DNA of 64,000 bases from Trebonia sp963759545 (GCA_963759545.1 CAVXAB010000026.1:1-64000); one strand, 5' to 3'. Positions 8,087 to 16,925 are shown, numbered from the stretch's first letter. Made by a program: numbers and translations. The notes: generated by a model from the letters alone, not told the origin.

Positions 8087-9667
8087 ATGACCGTGTCAAT
8101 TGGCAACGCCGCGATTGGCGTCGTCGGTGCCGGCACGATGGGAGCCGGGATCGCCCAGGTCGCCGCCGTGGCCGGGCGGCGAGTCCTGATCACCGACGCG
8201 GTGCCTGGCGCCGCCGAGCGGGCCGTCGCCGGCATCCGCGACCGGGTCAAGGCGCAGGTCGCCAAGGGCCGCCTCAGCGTCGACCCCGACGCACTCGACC
8301 TCACCGCCACCGCCTCGGTGGCGGGCCTCGCCGGATGCGGCGTGGTGATCGAGGCGGTCATCGAGGACCTGGCGGTCAAGCGGGCGCTGTTCAGCGAACT
8401 TGAGCAGGTCGTCGCGATCGACGCGATCCTCGCGTCCAACACCTCCTCCCTGTCGCCCACCGCCCTCGCCGCCGACCTCATCCAGCCCGAGCGCCTCGTC
8501 GGCCTGCACTTCTTCAACCCGGTCCCGGCCATGAGGCTCGTCGAGGTCATCTCCGGTCTCGCCACCGCGCCTGACGTCGCCGACGCGGCCGCCGACCTCG
8601 CCACCGCCTGGGGCAAGACCGTCGTCCGGTCCACCGCCACCCCCGGGTTCATCGTCAACCGGATCGCCCGCCCCTTCTACGCCGAGGCGTGGCGGGTCTA
8701 CGAGGAGCACGCCGCCGCCCCGCAGAACATCGACGCGGTGCTGACCGGGGCGGGCGGCTTCCGCATGGGCCCGTTCACCCTGATGGACGTGATCGGGCAC
8801 GACGTCAACGAGGCCGTGACCCGCTCGGTCTGGGCCGCGTTCGGTCACGACCCCCGGTTCGCGCCCTCCCTCGCGCAGCGGGCCCTCGTCGAGGCCGGCT
8901 GGCTCGGCCGCAAGTCCGGCCGCGGCGTGTACCCAAGCGACGGCGCCCCCGCCGCCACCCCGGCGCCCGCCGCCAGCCCACCCAAGGTCGTCATCGAGCA
9001 CGCGTCCCGCGCCGGCGACGGCGAACATGAGCCGTCACCACTGCGCGCCTTGCTCGGCCGCGCGGGTGTCGGCACCGTGCCGGGCGACCGGGACGACACC
9101 GGCGCCGGGCTACCCGACGGCCTCGTGGAGCTCCCCGCTGGCGCCCTCCTCGCCCAGTGCGAGGGAGTCACCGCCACCTCGCTGTCCGCCGCGCTCGAGC
9201 GCCCGGTCATCGTCGTCGACCGCGTACTCGACCCCGCCACCGCGACCGCCATCGCGATCGCGCCGTCCGACGGGTGCCCGCCCGCGGCCCTCAGCGAGGC
9301 GACCGGGCTGCTCCAGGCGGCCGGCCTCGACGTCTACGTCACCGAGGACACCCCTGGCCTCGTCGTCACCCGCACCGTCGCCATGCTCGCCAACCTCGCC
9401 GCCGACGCGCTCGCCTGCCGCGTCGCCAGCGAGCCGGACATCGACACCGCGATGCGGCTCGGCGTCAACTACCCGCTCGGACCGCTCGCCTGGGCGCGCC
9501 TGTGGGGCATCGGGAACATCCTCCGCATCCTCGACAGCCTCGAGAACTGGTATCGCGACGGCCACTACCGCCCCAGCCCGCTCCTGCGCCGCACTGCCCT
9601 CGCCCAGCGCGGCCCCGCCGCCGGCGGCATCCTGCCCCGCCAGGGAACCGCCGGCCAAGATGCCTGA
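8087..9667 (+). CDS. 3-hydroxyacyl-CoA dehydrogenase (PaaH type)
   Basis: An NAD-dependent oxidoreductase of aromatic-acid beta-oxidation, 526 residues from ATG 8087. The Rossmann fingerprint GVVGAGTMGAGIAQVAA opens the protein, ASNTSSLSPTALA and VGLHFFNPVPAMRLVEV mark the catalytic core, and PGFIVNRIARPFYAEAWRV starts the first C-terminal domain. A second C-terminal domain (DIDTAMRLGVNYPLGPLAW) follows a linker, as in PaaH. The gene lies 67 bp after the amidohydrolase on the same strand. Its TGA stop overlaps the first GATAACAGCAAGAAG repeat. It would oxidise a 3-hydroxyadipyl-CoA-like product. Confidence 0.9.
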   Translation: MTVSIGNAAIGVVGAGTMGAGIAQVAAVAGRRVLITDAVPGAAERAVAGIRDRVKAQVAKGRLSVDPDALDLTATASVAGLAGCGVVIEAVIEDLAVKRALFSELEQVVAIDAILASNTSSLSPTALAADLIQPERLVGLHFFNPVPAMRLVEVISGLATAPDVADAAADLATAWGKTVVRSTATPGFIVNRIARPFYAEAWRVYEEHAAAPQNIDAVLTGAGGFRMGPFTLMDVIGHDVNEAVTRSVWAAFGHDPRFAPSLAQRALVEAGWLGRKSGRGVYPSDGAPAATPAPAASPPKVVIEHASRAGDGEHEPSPLRALLGRAGVGTVPGDRDDTGAGLPDGLVELPAGALLAQCEGVTATSLSAALERPVIVVDRVLDPATATAIAIAPSDGCPPAALSEATGLLQAAGLDVYVTEDTPGLVVTRTVAMLANLAADALACRVASEPDIDTAMRLGVNYPLGPLAWARLWGIGNILRILDSLENWYRDGHYRPSPLLRRTALAQRGPAAGGILPRQGTAGQDA

Positions 9668-9799
9668 TAACAGCAAGAAGCCTCGCGGTGCCTGACCGGC
9701 CCGCCACGTCAGCCCGATAACAGCAAGAAGCGTGGCGGTGCCGGCGGCCCGCTCGACCAGCCCGCCGCGTCAGCCTGATAACAGCAAGAAGCGTGCCGG
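9644..9799 (+). repeat. Cluster of three GATAACAGCAAGAAG hairpin elements
   Basis: The 15-mer occurs at 9666-9680, 9716-9730 and 9777-9791. Copy 2 has perfect 8-bp arms (CCGCCACG 9701-9708, CGTGGCGG 9731-9738). Copy 3 has arms CCGCCGCG and CGTGCCGG, pairing with one mismatch and one G-U. Copy 1 has more distant arms GGAACCGC and GCGGTGCC with one mismatch. The units are 50 and 61 bp apart and partly similar, so they form a degenerate tandem array between two co-directional genes. Function unknown. Confidence 0.85.
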
Positions 9800-9819
9800 T
9801 GCCGCCAGCCCGCTCGTCC

Positions 9820-9865
9820 CCCGTGTGTCGTTGGGCCGGCTATAGCCGGCCCAACGACACACGGG
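9820..9865. terminator. Perfect 46-bp palindrome, probable bidirectional terminator or operator
   Basis: Two 23-bp arms meet at TATA: the outer end is CCCGTGTGTCG and the inner part GGGCCGGC. It sits 30 bp before the enoyl-CoA hydratase GTG start. No T-run follows, as is common in actinobacteria. It could also be a regulator binding site because it is immediately upstream of a gene. Confidence 0.7.
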
Positions 9866-9895
9866 CACGCCAGTGATCATGAACCCGGAGGACCT

Positions 9896-10633
9896 GTGAG
9901 CCTTATCGAAGTGCGCGACGAGGGCGAAATCCGCTGGATCGGCCTCAACCGTCCCGGCAAGCGCAACGCCATCGACCAGGCCACCACCGAGGCCTTCTCA
10001 TCCGCACTCGATGACGCCCGCAGGCAGGCGTGCGTGCTCATAGTGCACTCGACCACCCCCGGCATCTTCGCCGCGGGCGCCGACATCGCCGAGCTCCGCG
10101 ACCGCGACGCGGACGCCGCCCTCCTCGCCATCAACGCCGTCCTGTTCGAAAAGCTAGAGGCGCACCGCTGGCCCACGATCGCGGCCATCGACGGCGCCGC
10201 CCTCGGCGGTGGCTGCGAACTCGCACTCGCGTGCGACCTGCGCGTCGCATCAGAGAAGGCCTTCTTCGCCCAGCCGGAGCCCTCCCTCGGCATCCTCGCC
10301 GGCGCCGGCGCCAACTGGCGCCTCGCGCAGGCCGCCGGCCAGCAGGTCGCCCGGCGCATGCTCTACACCGGCGCGCGCCTCTCGGCGGCCGACGCCTACG
10401 CGGCCGGCCTCGTCGACGAGCTCGCGGCGGAACCGGAAGCCGCCGCCCGCGCCCTCGCCGAGAAGATCGCCAGGCAGTCCTGGCGCGCGCTCGAACTCAC
10501 CAAGCTCGCCCTGCGCAGCCACCGCCCCGCCACGACGACCTTCGACGTCGCCGCCCAGGCGCTCCTGTTCGGCAGCCAGGACAAGTACGACCGGATGACC
10601 GCGTTCCTCGAACGCCGCGGCCGCAAGAGCTAG
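9896..10633 (+). CDS. Enoyl-CoA hydratase/isomerase family protein
   Basis: A crotonase-fold hydratase of 245 residues. GTG 9896 is chosen because GGAG lies five bases upstream (9887-9890). The oxyanion-hole segments are FAAGADIAELRD and DGAALGGGCELALACDLR, and the catalytic acid region is FAQPEPSLGILAGAGANW. The protein probably hydrates the enoyl-CoA intermediate handled next by the neighbouring dehydrogenase. It is downstream of the repeat cluster and palindrome and ends convergently, five bases from the next gene. Confidence 0.9.
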   Translation: MSLIEVRDEGEIRWIGLNRPGKRNAIDQATTEAFSSALDDARRQACVLIVHSTTPGIFAAGADIAELRDRDADAALLAINAVLFEKLEAHRWPTIAAIDGAALGGGCELALACDLRVASEKAFFAQPEPSLGILAGAGANWRLAQAAGQQVARRMLYTGARLSAADAYAAGLVDELAAEPEAAARALAEKIARQSWRALELTKLALRSHRPATTTFDVAAQALLFGSQDKYDRMTAFLERRGRKS

Positions 10634-10638
10634 CGGGC

Positions 10639-11070
10639 TTACGACGCCGGCCGGCTGGCGTCGGCCGGCACGCCGAGCAGCTCGTCGGCGACGTAGACGG
10701 GGGAACCGGTGGCCGCGGCCAGGTTGATCGCGTCGCTTGGCCGGGCGTCCACCGTGGCGCCGCCGCGCAGCAGGACCTGCGCGTAGAAGATCCCGTCGGT
10801 CATGCCAGTGACCCGCACCGACCGGACCCCTGACCCCGCGGCCGCCAGCAGCGAGGCCATGAACTGGTACGTCATCGGCCGGGGAAACTCCTGGCCCTGC
10901 AGGCCGAATGCCAGCGCCGCCGCCTCCGCGTCCCCGACGCCGATCCGCAGCCGCCGCGTGTCGCCCTCGGCCGCCGCGGCGAGCTCGATGAAGAACCGCT
11001 CCCGCCGTCCAGGCCCGTCATTGACTCCCCGGACCACCCCCGTGATGGTCACGGGAACCATTTCCGCCAT
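10639..11070 (-). CDS. DUF151 / bifunctional nuclease family protein
   Basis: 143 residues with the DUF151 core: LAFGLQGQEFPRPMTYQFM, VRVTGMTDGIFYAQVLLRGG and VDARPSDAINLAAATGSPVY followed by VADELL. In plants members of this family have been described as nucleases; the bacterial role is not settled. The gene ends five bases from the convergent hydratase and stands alone. I see no signal peptide or membrane segment. Confidence 0.85.
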   Translation of the reverse strand: MAEMVPVTITGVVRGVNDGPGRRERFFIELAAAAEGDTRRLRIGVGDAEAAALAFGLQGQEFPRPMTYQFMASLLAAAGSGVRSVRVTGMTDGIFYAQVLLRGGATVDARPSDAINLAAATGSPVYVADELLGVPADASRPAS

Positions 11071-11307
11071 GTGATTCCTCCGGCAGGAAGGAACGGCTAC
11101 TCACGCATTACTTTAGGCCTTCCGCGGACAAGCCCGCCCTGACCTGCCACTAGCAGTGGCGGTGGGGTCCGACGGCGGCCGACCTGCCGGTGCGGCCCCC
11201 ACGGCGGTCGACCGCTAACTCCCGGAGGAACCTCCCTCGCGCAATCCCCGGGGCCTGACCCGGGCCTGTCCCGGGGGCGCCGCGGGGCAGGCGGCTAGAT
11301 TAAGCGC

Positions 11308-12189
11308 ATGCGGGTCGCAACCTGGAACGTGAACTCGGTCAAGCAGCGGATGCCCCGGCTCCTGCCGTGGCTCGACCAGCGCAAGCCGGACGTCGTCTGC
11401 CTCCAGGAGACCAAGCTCGCCGACGACGCGTTCCGATCGCTCCTGTCCGGCGAACTCGCCAGCCGCGGCTACCAGGTGGCCCTGCACGGCGAGCCGCGGT
11501 GGAACGGCGTGGCGATCCTGTCGCGAGCAGGCCTCGACGACGTCGTCGCCGGGATCCCCGACGAGCCTGGCTTCCCCGAGCCCGAGGCACGCGCCGTCGC
11601 CGCGACATGCGGCGGGGTCCGCGTCTACTCGGTGTACGTGCCAAACGGGCGGACACCCGACTCCGACCACTACCGCTACAAGCTCGCCTGGCTGGCCGCG
11701 CTGCGGAACGCCGTCAGCGCGTACCACCCGCGCGACGCCGGCGTGCTGGTGTGCGGCGACATGAACATCGCCCCAGCGGACGCCGACGTCTTCGACCCCG
11801 CCGCCTACGTCGGGCAGACCCACGTCACCCCGCCAGAGCGGGCCGCACTGGCCAGCCTGGAGTCGGTCGGCCTGCACGACGTCGTCAGGGACAGGTGGCC
11901 AGACAAGCGCATCTTCTCCTACTGGGACTACCGGGCCGGCATGTTCCACCAGGACCTGGGCATGCGCATCGACCTCGTCCTCGCCAGCGACACCGTCGCC
12001 GGCCGGGTACGCGCCGCGTGGGTCGACAGGGAAGCACGCAAGGGCACCGGGCCAAGCGACCACGCCCCGGTCATCGTCGACCTGGACGACGCTCCCGACG
12101 GCGACATCGGGCCCGTCGTCCCGCCGCCCTCCGCGCGCCCCGCCCGCGCGCGCCCGGCCAGGCTCCCGCAGGCCCCAGGCTCCGCGTGA
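11308..12189 (+). CDS. xth: Exodeoxyribonuclease III (AP endonuclease family)
   Basis: A DNA-repair nuclease that removes 3' blocks and cuts at abasic sites. Its 293 residues include MRVATWNVNSVKQRM at the N-terminus, the metal-binding Glu in VVCLQETKL, YVPNGRTPDSDHYRYK, the catalytic GDMNIAPADADVF, and the final SDHAPVIVDL. FSYWDYRAGMFHQDLGMRI precedes the IDLVLAS strand. The C-terminal tail after about residue 262 is a low-complexity Pro/Ala/Arg extension. The gene is monocistronic. Confidence 0.93.
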   Translation: MRVATWNVNSVKQRMPRLLPWLDQRKPDVVCLQETKLADDAFRSLLSGELASRGYQVALHGEPRWNGVAILSRAGLDDVVAGIPDEPGFPEPEARAVAATCGGVRVYSVYVPNGRTPDSDHYRYKLAWLAALRNAVSAYHPRDAGVLVCGDMNIAPADADVFDPAAYVGQTHVTPPERAALASLESVGLHDVVRDRWPDKRIFSYWDYRAGMFHQDLGMRIDLVLASDTVAGRVRAAWVDREARKGTGPSDHAPVIVDLDDAPDGDIGPVVPPPSARPARARPARLPQAPGSA

Positions 12190-12255
12190 GCTAGCGGCGC
12201 GGCGCGGCGCGGCTTAGCCGTCCGGGCCCGCGGGCCGCGGCAGTGGCAAGCTCCT

Positions 12256-12272
12256 GGCAAGAAGCGTCACAT
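12256..12272 (+). repeat. GGCAAGAAGCGTCACAT word, copy A
   Basis: This 17-mer recurs at 15980-15996 with one change (C to T). It shares the core GCAAGAAG with the GATAACAGCAAGAAG elements but has no flanking arms. It contains CGTCACA, one base from the ECF41 -35 consensus TGTCACA. Confidence 0.6.
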
Positions 12273-12353
12273 ATGGGCGCCGGCCAGCGGGTTGGCTGAT
12301 CGTGCGGAAACTCCAACCGGCCGCGACAGGCCGTCAGAGAAAGGCGCACGACC

Positions 12354-12896
12354 ATGTTCTGCACGCAATGCGGCGGCGACGTCCCCGACGAGGCGATCGC
12401 CTGCGCCGGCTGTGGCACCCGGCTCGCCGCCCCGAGCCCGGCCGGTTACGCCGGGCAGGTGACCGGTCCGATGCTGAGGCTCGACCCGCACCGCTGGACG
12501 AACGGCGACCGGGTCACCGGGATCAGCACCCTTCTGCTCCTGGTCTCGCTGTTCCTGCCCTGGTACGGCGTGAGCTTCCTCGGCATCAGCGCGCAAGCCG
12601 ACGGGCTCACCGCGCACGGCTACCTCTACCTCGTCCTCATCCTCTGCCTGGCCATCCTCGCCTACCTTGGCCTGCGGGCCGGGTCGGACGAACTGCCCGC
12701 CCGGCTGCCGCTCAGGCACGAGCAGCGGCTGCTCGCCGCCGCCGGCTTGAACGTCGCCCTGGTGCTGCTCGCCTTCCTGATCAGGCCCGACGGGACGGGC
12801 TGGCGCTTCGGTGCCTTCACCGGGATGCTCGCGGCGCTCGCCGCGGTGGCGCCACTGGTCGTCCCGGCGGTCCTGGCCCGCCGGGCGAGCGCCTGA
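12354..12896 (+). CDS. Zinc-ribbon integral membrane protein
   Basis: A 180-residue protein of unknown role. The N-terminus is a double-CxxC zinc ribbon (MFCTQCGGDVPDEAIACAGC), then a Pro/Gly linker. Four hydrophobic segments follow: ISTLLLLVSLFLPWYGVSFL, YLYLVLILCLAILAYLGL, LLAAAGLNVALVLLAFLI and FTGMLAALAAVAPLVVPAVL. The zinc-ribbon plus small membrane bundle layout is common in actinobacteria. Nothing nearby suggests a pathway. Confidence 0.75.
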   Translation: MFCTQCGGDVPDEAIACAGCGTRLAAPSPAGYAGQVTGPMLRLDPHRWTNGDRVTGISTLLLLVSLFLPWYGVSFLGISAQADGLTAHGYLYLVLILCLAILAYLGLRAGSDELPARLPLRHEQRLLAAAGLNVALVLLAFLIRPDGTGWRFGAFTGMLAALAAVAPLVVPAVLARRASA

Positions 12897-12933
12897 TCCG
12901 GCCGAGGACGGTGATGCGGCGCCGGCCATGTGG

Positions 12934-15867
12934 TCACGACTGCGTCAGGCTGGCATCCCTGACCGGGAGGGCAAGGCCCGGCGCCTCGCCGGACACCCAG
13001 ATCAGCCGCGGGTAGCCGGCCGCGTCAGCCGCGGGCCCAGTGAACGCCTCGTCAGCGCCTCCTTCTGCGGCCGCCGCGGAGATGCGCCGGGCCGCCCGCG
13101 CCTCAAGCGCGAAGCCGTTCGCCGCCGCGCGCCGTTCCATCTCCGCGGCCTGCCGGGCCGCCGTGGCCCGGTCTCCGCTGGCCAGCGCAACGCAGGCGGT
13201 CACCGCGCACCGCTCGAGCGCCAGCGGCAAGCCGTCGGGCTCCGGTGCGGGACCGCCGGGCACCGCCCCGGCCGTCCCCTTTACCGACGGCCCCGCCATC
13301 CGCCGGGCGGCCGCCAGGTCGCCGCGGGCGAGATGGGCGAGCGCGCAGTGCACCGCGACCGTGGCCCGCAGCCGTGGCTCGTCGATCGCCGCCGCGATAT
13401 CGCCGGCCTCGGCGAGACACCGGTCCGCCGCGGCGACGTCCCCGTCAACCAGCGCGATCATCGCCAGCGAGTCCAGGTAGTGCCCGCGGCTGCGCCGTTC
13501 GCCGAGGTCCGCGGTGGTCCTGAGCACGGTTTCCATCAGTTTCCGCGCCTCCGCCGTCCGGCCGAGGGACAGCAGCACGTGCGCGTAGGAGTGCTCGGAG
13601 TTGGCCGCGCCCTGGGCGTCCCCGAGCCGTCGCCGGAGCGCGACCGACTCAAGGAACAGGGCCATCGCCTCATCGGCGGCGCATCGGTGGAAGTGGATCT
13701 TGCCGAGCGAATGCAGCACCCCGGCGCTGCCGTACCCGTCACCGATTGACCGCATCTCGGCGAGTGCCTCGGCGTAGAGCCGTTCGGCGCTGTCGAGCTC
13801 ACCGTGCTCGTGGTCGATCGCCGCCAGGTTGAACAGCGCCCGGCCGACCACGTCTCGCCGCCGGGCGGTGCGCGCGGCGGCCAGCGACAGCCGCAGTATC
13901 CGCCGCGCCTCGTCCGGCTGCCCGCGCAGCCTGGCCACCACCCCGAGCACGCCGAAGGCGCGGCACTGGATCCCGGCCGCGTCGACAGCGGTGATCGCGG
14001 CGACCCGGTCCGCGAGGTCAAGCGCCAGGGAGGCGGTGGCCGCCGCCTGGTCGTAGTCGGAAAGCATCAGGTGAGCCTGACTCTGCACGGTGGCGAGGTG
14101 CGCGCTGAGCATCCCGTCAGCGGCGCTCAGGCTGGCCGCGGCGGCGCGGCAGAGGGCAAGGGCCTCGGGCACCTGACCGCGCTGCAGCATGCACTGCGCC
14201 AGCCGCCAGGCCACCCCCGCCCGCACGGCGGGCGGCGCGGGCCTGGCGAACGCGTTACGGTAAGAATCCTCCGCCTCCCCGGCGCGCTCGGTATGAGCGA
14301 GCAGGTCGCCGCGGGCGACCAGCAGCTGACGCGTGGCCTCCTCGGCCAGCTGGCCGCCGCCAAGCAGCTCATTGGCGAGGTCCGCGGCCCGTGCGCAGCG
14401 GCCGCCGAGCGTCAGCTCGGGGACGCTGGCGACGAGCAGGTCCGCGGCCTCGGCCGGCTCTCCCGCCCTGGCGTAATGCCAGCTGGCCTCCAACGGGTCG
14501 GTGAGCACCTGCTCGCAGTGCGCCGCCGCGAGCCGGTGCAGGTTCCTCCGGCGCCCGGTGTCGCCCGCCAGGGTGGCGTAGACATGATCGCGCACCAGCG
14601 GGTGCAGGGCCGCCCTGGCCGCGTGCTCGACGAGCTGCCTGCGCCGCAGTTCCTCGATCCCGGCGATGACGTCATAGCGTCCTTCGACCGCCATGCTCGC
14701 CTCGATCAGCCGATCGTCGAGCAGGTCCACCGGATGCCGGAAGACGGCGAGCAGCGCGACAAGCAGCCGACCCGGGTCGGTCAGCCCGCCCAGCGTCGCC
14801 CGCAGCAGGTACGCCGAGACGCCGGACTGTGCCTCAAGCCGCTCGACGAGCGCCGCGGGATCGGATCCGCCGAGCCCGGCCGGGCCGAGCGCCAGCCTGA
14901 TGAGCATCGGGTTGCCGTCCGTCCGGTCGATCAGGCGCCCGGCCAGCCGCGCGGACAGCTCGTCGCCTGCCAGCCGCTCCACCAGCACGCGCGCCTCGCC
15001 GCGGTCGAGGCCGCCAAGCGGGAACGGCTCGAACCCGGAGAGCTGGGAATCTTCCCGGCTGATGGCCAGGAACCTGGCGCTGGACGAGGCCGCCAGGTGC
15101 TCAATCACTGCCCGGGTCAGCCGCTCGCCGCCGAGCAGCTGGGCGTTGTCCAGGCAGATCAGCGCCTCACCGCGGTTGAGCGCGGTGGCCAGCAGGTACA
15201 GCCGCTCATCCGGCGGGAGGGGCCGCTGCGCCTGGCCCGGCTCAAGCAAGGGCGCCGCCTCTGGCCGGCCGTGCCGGTCAAGGAACCTGGCCAGCCGGCG
15301 GACGACCGCCTCCACGGGCGTGGTGATGCCCTCGGTGAGGGTCAGCCAGCACACCGGCACGCCGTCCGCCAGTTCCCTGGCGACGGCGGCGGCGAGCGTG
15401 GTCTTGCCGACCCCGGGCGGGCCGCACACCAGCACCCGGCGCACCTCGGCCAGCCGGCCGCGCAGCCTGGAGGCCGCGGCCGGCCGCGGCACGCACGGCC
15501 GCGGCGCGGCCGGTATGGCCGCGAGATCGTCCCGATGGGTCGCGGCGCCGTCCGGTCGCCGACCGTCGTCCGCCGGGCCAGGGCCGCGCCGCTCGCTGGC
15601 GTTCCGCGCGGCCAGGGCAAGCGCGTGGAGCCGGCTGGCCAGCTCAGGCTCGCCTGACAAGCCGAGCGACGGCACGAACAACGCGGCGACCACCGCGGGG
15701 TCAGGCAGCCGCTTGCCCTGCTCAAGCCGGGATATCTGCGCCTCGCTGTAGCCGACCGCGATACCCAGGTCCCGCTGCGTCAGCCGCGCACCCCGGCGCA
15801 GGACACGCAGCAGCGTGCCGAAGTCGGCAAACGACGCGGCAGGCAACTGCAAGCGACGCGCGACCAT
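12934..15867 (-). CDS. XRE-STAND-TPR transcriptional regulator
   Basis: A 977-residue signal-transduction ATPase and regulator. An N-terminal XRE helix-turn-helix (LTQRDLGIAVGYSEAQISRL) is followed by a linker, a P-loop NTPase with Walker A VCGPPGVGKTTLAAA and Walker B-like EALICLDNAQLL, a winged-helix region around residues 330-450, and then TPR-like helical repeats (RALFNLAAIDHEHGELDSAE, VLHSLGKIHFHRCAADEA). Architecture matches the SARP/AfsR-like and NB-ARC STAND class, but with an XRE rather than a SARP or LuxR DNA-binding domain. The ligand is unknown. The GGCAAGAAGTGTCACAT word lies about 115 bp upstream of its start. Confidence 0.85.
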   Translation of the reverse strand: MVARRLQLPAASFADFGTLLRVLRRGARLTQRDLGIAVGYSEAQISRLEQGKRLPDPAVVAALFVPSLGLSGEPELASRLHALALAARNASERRGPGPADDGRRPDGAATHRDDLAAIPAAPRPCVPRPAAASRLRGRLAEVRRVLVCGPPGVGKTTLAAAVARELADGVPVCWLTLTEGITTPVEAVVRRLARFLDRHGRPEAAPLLEPGQAQRPLPPDERLYLLATALNRGEALICLDNAQLLGGERLTRAVIEHLAASSSARFLAISREDSQLSGFEPFPLGGLDRGEARVLVERLAGDELSARLAGRLIDRTDGNPMLIRLALGPAGLGGSDPAALVERLEAQSGVSAYLLRATLGGLTDPGRLLVALLAVFRHPVDLLDDRLIEASMAVEGRYDVIAGIEELRRRQLVEHAARAALHPLVRDHVYATLAGDTGRRRNLHRLAAAHCEQVLTDPLEASWHYARAGEPAEAADLLVASVPELTLGGRCARAADLANELLGGGQLAEEATRQLLVARGDLLAHTERAGEAEDSYRNAFARPAPPAVRAGVAWRLAQCMLQRGQVPEALALCRAAAASLSAADGMLSAHLATVQSQAHLMLSDYDQAAATASLALDLADRVAAITAVDAAGIQCRAFGVLGVVARLRGQPDEARRILRLSLAAARTARRRDVVGRALFNLAAIDHEHGELDSAERLYAEALAEMRSIGDGYGSAGVLHSLGKIHFHRCAADEAMALFLESVALRRRLGDAQGAANSEHSYAHVLLSLGRTAEARKLMETVLRTTADLGERRSRGHYLDSLAMIALVDGDVAAADRCLAEAGDIAAAIDEPRLRATVAVHCALAHLARGDLAAARRMAGPSVKGTAGAVPGGPAPEPDGLPLALERCAVTACVALASGDRATAARQAAEMERRAAANGFALEARAARRISAAAAEGGADEAFTGPAADAAGYPRLIWVSGEAPGLALPVRDASLTQS

Positions 15868-15979
15868 GGGCCAACACCACCCTGAGGACCTCAGACCCTT
15901 CTTACTATCATTACGGACGGCGGGCCCGCGGAGATCTGTAATCCGGCGCTATTTCCTCGCAACCGCACGTCCGCCGGCC

Positions 15980-15996
15980 GGCAAGAAGTGTCACAT
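15980..15996 (+). repeat. GGCAAGAAGTGTCACAT word, copy B
   Basis: Second copy of the 17-mer at 12256-12272, here with a perfect TGTCACA. It lies in the gap between two minus-strand genes. The bases 16 nt downstream (GACC) do not give a good ECF41 -10. Confidence 0.55.
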
Positions 15997-16099
15997 CAGG
16001 GCGCCTCCGTGGACCGCCGCCCGGTGCCGTGGCGGCCGGGCGGCGATTCACAGTCCCCCTGGGGAGCGTGCCGGCGCTGCCTCGCCGGCACGGCATGGC

Positions 16100-16669
16100 T
16101 TACGGCACAAGGCCGAACACGGCCGCCGTCCACTCGTACTGCGCGAGCAGCACGTCGCGCAGGAGGCCGGCGATGACGTCGTCGTCGGGGGCCTCGTCGT
16201 CGGTGATCTCGATGTCCGCCGAGGTGCCGCCGGCGGGTATCTGGCCGGCCAGGGCGTTGCCCGCGCGGTCCACGGCCACGGCGACCATGGAGAACGCGGC
16301 GCGGGCGGGATCGTGCCAGACCATCGCGATCGAGTCGAACCGCAATACACGCTGCAGGGCGCGGATCCGCTCGCTGTAGGCGGAGACATGGGGGATCGGC
16401 TGATTCCGCAGCGCCTGCGCCCCGGCCTGCAGGAACATTTCAAGGTCCGCGCCGCACTCCTGCCAGCCCTCGCTCAGGTCGCCGAAGGGCACCTCCGCGG
16501 CCATGGGAAATGGCGGATTAGGCAAAGTATTCTGTCCGAGGTGCAGCTGTGGCACCGGCGGTGCGGTGCCCGCGTATTCGGCGAGGACGCTGTGCGCGAG
16601 CCTGCCGAGGAGTCCGAATCCGTGGTCGGGAACGCCGGCCAGCGGGCGAATATGATCTTTGTTCGCCAT
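16100..16669 (-). CDS. Hypothetical protein
   Basis: 189 residues beginning MANKDHIRPLAGVPDHG. I do not recognise the family. No signal peptide, membrane segment or nucleotide-binding motif is evident. The centre (RFDSIAMVWHDPARAAFSMV) is strand-rich, and the C-terminus holds an acidic patch (DIEITDDEAPDDDVIAGLL). Its start faces an AT-rich region with direct repeats, so it may be regulated by a protein binding there. Coding GC is normal for the window, unlike its upstream DNA. Confidence 0.6.
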   Translation of the reverse strand: MANKDHIRPLAGVPDHGFGLLGRLAHSVLAEYAGTAPPVPQLHLGQNTLPNPPFPMAAEVPFGDLSEGWQECGADLEMFLQAGAQALRNQPIPHVSAYSERIRALQRVLRFDSIAMVWHDPARAAFSMVAVAVDRAGNALAGQIPAGGTSADIEITDDEAPDDDVIAGLLRDVLLAQYEWTAAVFGLVP

Positions 16670-16723
16670 ATTGCAATTGTGTCATGAAATTGAATCAACG
16701 TCACCAAATTGGCCAATATCTTC

Positions 16724-16756
16724 TAACTCAGTGTTAACTTGTATAACTCAGCGTTA
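16724..16756. repeat. Twin TAACTCAGYGTTA sites, 20 bp apart
   Basis: TAACTCAGTGTTA (16724-16736) and TAACTCAGCGTTA (16744-16756). Each is itself a TAAC...GTTA dyad. The 20-bp centre spacing places both on one DNA face, as for paired operators upstream of the minus-strand gene starting at 16669. Confidence 0.65.
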
Positions 16757-16881
16757 GATCATCGCTAAAAAAGTCATACATTTCCGTATTTATAGTGAGA
16801 TGTAGCATATGTGATAGTTGATGGTAGATTGCCCCGCACGTCTGTGGCCTGCGTTGATCAAGTGACCATCGCGGCGAAGTA

Positions 16882-16925
16882 TAACGTTCGGCAACCATCG
16901 ATAACACTCGGTAATTAACGTTCGG
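16882..16925. repeat. Three TAACRYTCGG direct repeats
   Basis: TAACGTTCGG at 16882 and 16916 and TAACACTCGG at 16902, with 20- and 14-bp steps, in the AT-rich patch. Possible regulator half-sites. Confidence 0.55.

Noticed and set aside
9666..9791. CRISPR-like spacing of the three 15-mer copies
   Set aside because: The repeat is too short, the spacers share sequence with each other, only three copies occur, and there are no cas genes.
13804..15657. 617-residue plus-strand frame
   Set aside because: Antisense to the XRE-STAND regulator, which has HTH and Walker motifs; the plus frame shows only biased composition.
15989..16015. ECF41 promoter at the second GGCAAGAAGTGTCACAT word
   Set aside because: TGTCACA is perfect, but GACC stands where CGTC is required and no plus-strand gene follows.
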